From: Flammeovirgaceae bacterium UBA2371
GTDB lineage: Bacteria; Bacteroidota; Bacteroidia; Cytophagales; Cyclobacteriaceae
Assembly: GCA_002345965.1 (NCBI GenBank)
Contig: DDTF01000006.1
Span: forward strand, 9,082 to 52,179
Direction of reading: 5' to 3'
DNA length: 43,098 bases
A program made the position numbers and the translations under genes. Positions 40,611-43,098 of the stretch are shown here, in pieces. Positions within the stretch are counted from its first letter, which is position 1. Each line of letters opens with the position of its first letter. Under the pieces are notes generated by a model, which ran no database searches, was not told the DNA's origin, and worked only from the letters and a program-made list of their open reading frames with translations.

Positions 40611-41510
40611 ATGAAAAAGCTAAAAACAATAAATGTCTGGGGTGTATGGTTGGTGATTGCTTTATTGAATTTGGGCTGTGGCGAAGAAGGTGGCCTCAAA
40701 GGAACACTCAAGATTTCAATTACTGACGCACCCGTAGATGCTGATCAGGTAAAATCTGTGAACCTGGTAATCACCAATATTGAGGGTTACCAAAACGGAA
40801 ACTGGAAAGCCTTTAGAAATTTTGAACAACCAGTAGGTGTAAATCTGCTGGCCTATACTGGGGGTAAATCCATTTTGTTGATTGACCAGTACACCAGCCC
40901 TGGTGAATTTTCTTCCATGAAGCTGAGTTTGAATATGGCCAATCGCAATAGCAGTCTGATCATCAGCCCGCAATCCAATATTGTTTTCAAAAATGGGTCA
41001 TCTGCTCCTTTGTACATGCCGGAAGGGCAGGCGCCAGAGGTCGTACTCGAAAAAGGAATGGGCATCTATTCTCGTGGCATCACAGACATTACCCTTGATT
41101 TTGATTTGCGTAAATCCATTCGCATTAACGAAAAAGGAGAATACATTTTGGATCCATACGTGCGCTTTGTTGAAACTAAAAAATCAGGTCATATCAAAGC
41201 TGCCTTAGTGAATAGTGCAGTCCCAAACAGGGTGGTTGTTTATGCCTACAAAAGAGGAACGTTTTCAGGTAATGAAGCCACCCAGACAGGAGACCGGGTA
41301 GCATTCTTTAACTCAACGACTTCTACCTACATCAGCGCAAAGCAGTTTTCTCTTGGTTTCCTTGAAGAAGGGGTATACGATTTAATTTTCGTGAAACACC
41401 TTGAAACCGGAGTCACGATGGAAGTACTAGGCAGATATAATGAAGTGAAGGTAAGTGCAGATGAGATAATCTCCATCGATGTAGACCTGTCTCAGCTAAG
41501 TCCCTCTTAG
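40611..41510 (+). CDS. DUF4382-domain lipoprotein
   Basis: Exported lipoprotein of 299 residues with lipobox LNLGC (Cys23). Residues about 30-185 match the DUF4382 pattern: GTLKISITDAPVDADQVKSVNLVITNIE, then GKSILLIDQYTSPGEFSSMKLSL and a DITLDFDLRKSI segment before DPYVRFVE. The remaining C-terminal about 110 residues form a further beta-sandwich-like region (HIKAALVNSAVPNRVVVYAYKRG onward), a carboxypeptidase-regulatory-like arrangement. The function is unknown. It is monocistronic between dnaK and lysC. Confidence 0.82.
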   Translation: MKKLKTINVWGVWLVIALLNLGCGEEGGLKGTLKISITDAPVDADQVKSVNLVITNIEGYQNGNWKAFRNFEQPVGVNLLAYTGGKSILLIDQYTSPGEFSSMKLSLNMANRNSSLIISPQSNIVFKNGSSAPLYMPEGQAPEVVLEKGMGIYSRGITDITLDFDLRKSIRINEKGEYILDPYVRFVETKKSGHIKAALVNSAVPNRVVVYAYKRGTFSGNEATQTGDRVAFFNSTTSTYISAKQFSLGFLEEGVYDLIFVKHLETGVTMEVLGRYNEVKVSADEIISIDVDLSQLSPS

Positions 41511-41651
41511 AGCCAATCTTCAATCCTTAAGGCAGATGGTTAGCAACCTGAACTGTCACTTATTTTTCTCGCCCTGCTTATGGTGATCGGTAAATACATG
41601 TTTCTAAAACATTTTTACCTTTAACCCCTAATTCATAATTAAAAGGTCAAA

Positions 41652-42974
41652 ATGCTTGTAATAAAATTTGGTGGTACTTCAGTGGGCACCCCAGAAAGAA
41701 TGATGAAGGTTGCCACATTGGTTTCGGCAATCGAGGGAAGAAAAATAGTCGTTTTGTCAGCTGTATCGGGCACCACCAATACCCTGGTTGAAATATCCAA
41801 TGCATTGATGGCTGACGAACAAGACCAAGCGTCTCAACTCATTGACAACCTGGAAAAGTTTTATAATAATTTTTCAAAGAATTTATTCAAAACCTCTACC
41901 TATCACACACTTGGAGAAGAAATAATCAGCAGGCATTTTAGCCTCATCAGGTTGTTGGCGGCAGGTAAATTTGATGAAAGAAGCAGACGGGAAATGCTGG
42001 CCCAGGGTGAGTTGCTCTCAACAGAATTTTTTCATGCTTATTTGAATGAACGAGATGTAAAATCGCGAATGCTCCCCGCATTACATTTTATGTCAATTGA
42101 TGAGGACAATGAACCCGAGCTGGAGAAGATAAGCGAGCGCCTGCGTCCACTTATCAAGTCTTTGGAAAAGTATGAAATATTAATAACCCAAGGATACATC
42201 TGTCGCAATCATAAAAATGAAATCGACAATTTAAAAAGAGGAGGCAGTGACTATACGGCTTCGCTGATAGGCGCAGCGGTGAGGGCTGATGAAATTCAAA
42301 TCTGGACGGATATTGATGGCATGCACAACAATGATCCAAGAATTGTAAAAAATACCTTTCCCATTGCTGCATTGACTTTTGATGAAGCCTCGGAGCTTGC
42401 CTACTTTGGTGCGAAAATCCTTCATCCATCCACTATCGTGCCTGCACAGAAATACAGTATACCGGTACGATTGAAAAATACCATGGACGAAGCTGCCCCC
42501 GGTACCATCATCAGTGATAGCAGTGAAAAGGGAAAAATAAAAGCCATAGCAGCCAAAGATCAAATTACTGCCATCAAAATAAAGTCTTCGCGAATGCTGC
42601 TCGCCTATGGATTTTTAAGAAGGATATTTGAAGTTTTTGAAAAACATCATACTTCAATAGATATGATCTCCACCTCTGAAGTAGCGGTGTCTGTTACCAT
42701 CGATGACAATCGAGCTCTACATGAAATCAGCGAGGAGTTGATGAAGTTTGGTACCATTGAAATCGATCACAACCAAACCATCATCTGTATTGTGGGAAAT
42801 AAACTAGCCGATAAGGAAGGTGTTTTAAAATTGATTTTCAATTCGCTGGGCACAATTCCCGTGAGGATGGTGTCATTTGGCGGAAGCAAAAACAACATCT
42901 CTTTGTTGATAGAAACTCCCCAAAAAGAAAAAGCTTTGAACTTACTAAACGAAGGATTGTTTGAAGCCAAGTAA
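41652..42974 (+). CDS. lysC: Aspartate kinase, monofunctional
   Basis: First step of the aspartate pathway to lysine, threonine and methionine: ATP-dependent phosphorylation of aspartate. The 440-residue protein begins with LVIKFGGTSVGTPERMMKVA (residues 2-21). RGGSDYTASLIGAAVRADEIQIWTDIDGM (from about 196) is the class-III-like aspartate-binding segment, and the C-terminal region from about 300 contains two ACT regulatory domains (IKIKSSRMLLAYGFLRRIFEVFEKH and IICIVGNKLAD). There is no fused homoserine dehydrogenase. A terminator shared with the right-edge gene follows. Confidence 0.94.
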   Translation: MLVIKFGGTSVGTPERMMKVATLVSAIEGRKIVVLSAVSGTTNTLVEISNALMADEQDQASQLIDNLEKFYNNFSKNLFKTSTYHTLGEEIISRHFSLIRLLAAGKFDERSRREMLAQGELLSTEFFHAYLNERDVKSRMLPALHFMSIDEDNEPELEKISERLRPLIKSLEKYEILITQGYICRNHKNEIDNLKRGGSDYTASLIGAAVRADEIQIWTDIDGMHNNDPRIVKNTFPIAALTFDEASELAYFGAKILHPSTIVPAQKYSIPVRLKNTMDEAAPGTIISDSSEKGKIKAIAAKDQITAIKIKSSRMLLAYGFLRRIFEVFEKHHTSIDMISTSEVAVSVTIDDNRALHEISEELMKFGTIEIDHNQTIICIVGNKLADKEGVLKLIFNSLGTIPVRMVSFGGSKNNISLLIETPQKEKALNLLNEGLFEAK

Positions 42975-42977
42975 CAT

Positions 42978-43024
42978 ACTGAGTATGGTTTTTCTTCATG
43001 TTTAAAAGAAAAGCCATACCCAGT
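42978..43024. terminator. Bidirectional terminator after lysC
   Basis: A 19-bp stem with one mismatch and one wobble (42978-42996 with 43006-43024) and a 9-nt loop lies 4 bp after the lysC stop. It also serves the converging minus-strand gene at the right edge. T-rich flank runs are short, so strength is inferred from the stem. Confidence 0.75.
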
Positions 43025-43047
43025 TTAAAAGTAACAGGCTTTTGATT

Positions 43048-43098
43048 TTAGGCGTTAAGTATTAAATCACGCATCGCAATAAAAGCAACTCCTCCGGC
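43048..43098 (-). CDS. C-terminal end of a minus-strand gene, cut by window edge
   Basis: The minus strand reads an open frame AGGVAFIAMRDLILNA followed by TAA at 43048-43050. Only 16 codons are visible, with no recognisable domain. The hairpin between it and lysC fits a convergent gene pair. Product unknown. Confidence 0.45.
   Translation of the reverse strand, partial: AGGVAFIAMRDLILNA

Noticed and set aside
1..43098. tRNA, rRNA, CRISPR, IS, prophage or defence-system genes
   Set aside because: None found on reading both strands. Gene content is housekeeping or envelope, and I saw no direct-repeat arrays or transposase motifs.

Overview
The window looks like ordinary chromosomal backbone of a member of the Bacteroidota, most likely a Cytophagales-type bacterium. 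The evidence is fused SecD-SecF, a GldH gliding-motility lipoprotein beside a RicT/PSP1 protein, many short lipobox lipoproteins, an atpD-atpC pair detached from the other ATP synthase genes, a DnaJ with a reduced zinc finger, and several upstream regions carrying the Bacteroidota-type -7 box TAnnTTTG (best case atpD: TTTG-N19-TACTTTTG). Genus cannot be fixed from the sequence alone. I see no tRNA, rRNA, CRISPR array, insertion sequence, prophage or toxin-antitoxin gene.

Layout. 1-1821 (minus): kdsD and a truncated manC, sugar-nucleotide and Kdo precursors for the outer surface. 1893-7116 (plus): recQ, then purD-ricT-gldH. 7176-14350 (minus): nrnA, two FKBP lipoproteins (GldI-like by context), rdgB, udk, a small membrane protein and secDF. 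14574-17912 (plus): ndk and gcvP. 17952-21199 (minus): an exported TPR protein with a striking histidine constellation and an M28 peptidase. 21344-22249 (plus): an Fe-S serine dehydratase alpha chain. 22246-23355 (minus): upp and a small membrane protein. 23460-28451 (plus): M42 peptidase, hpt, adk, obg, grpE-dnaJ. 28569-34949 (plus): an exported beta-rich protein, an ABC exporter pair, an orphan histidine kinase, atpD-atpC. 35020-38222 (minus): two small envelope proteins, an RluA-type pseudouridine synthase and prfC. 38535-42974 (plus): dnaK, a DUF4382 lipoprotein and aspartate kinase. The last 51 bases hold the C-terminus of a minus-strand gene. Strong bidirectional terminators separate the convergent pairs gldH/secDF, gcvP/TPR, atpC/lipoprotein and lysC/right-edge gene; another follows dnaK.

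Themes. Nucleotide metabolism recurs (purD, udk, rdgB, ndk, upp, hpt, adk). Protein folding and export form a second theme (secDF, FKBPs, grpE-dnaJ, dnaK). Most genes are well-known families.

The less ordinary signals are: (1) shared promoter-region elements upstream of grpE-dnaJ and dnaK (a TGTCA/TGACA inverted repeat followed by TGGCA-N7-TTG); (2) a small membrane protein sharing a promoter with secDF, ending in proline at a stop codon lying in a hairpin, which could be a secretion-monitoring leader; (3) a GC-rich triple-hairpin block between prfC and dnaK; (4) a TPR protein with a probable metal-binding histidine cluster. All four are readings by eye and need searches to test.
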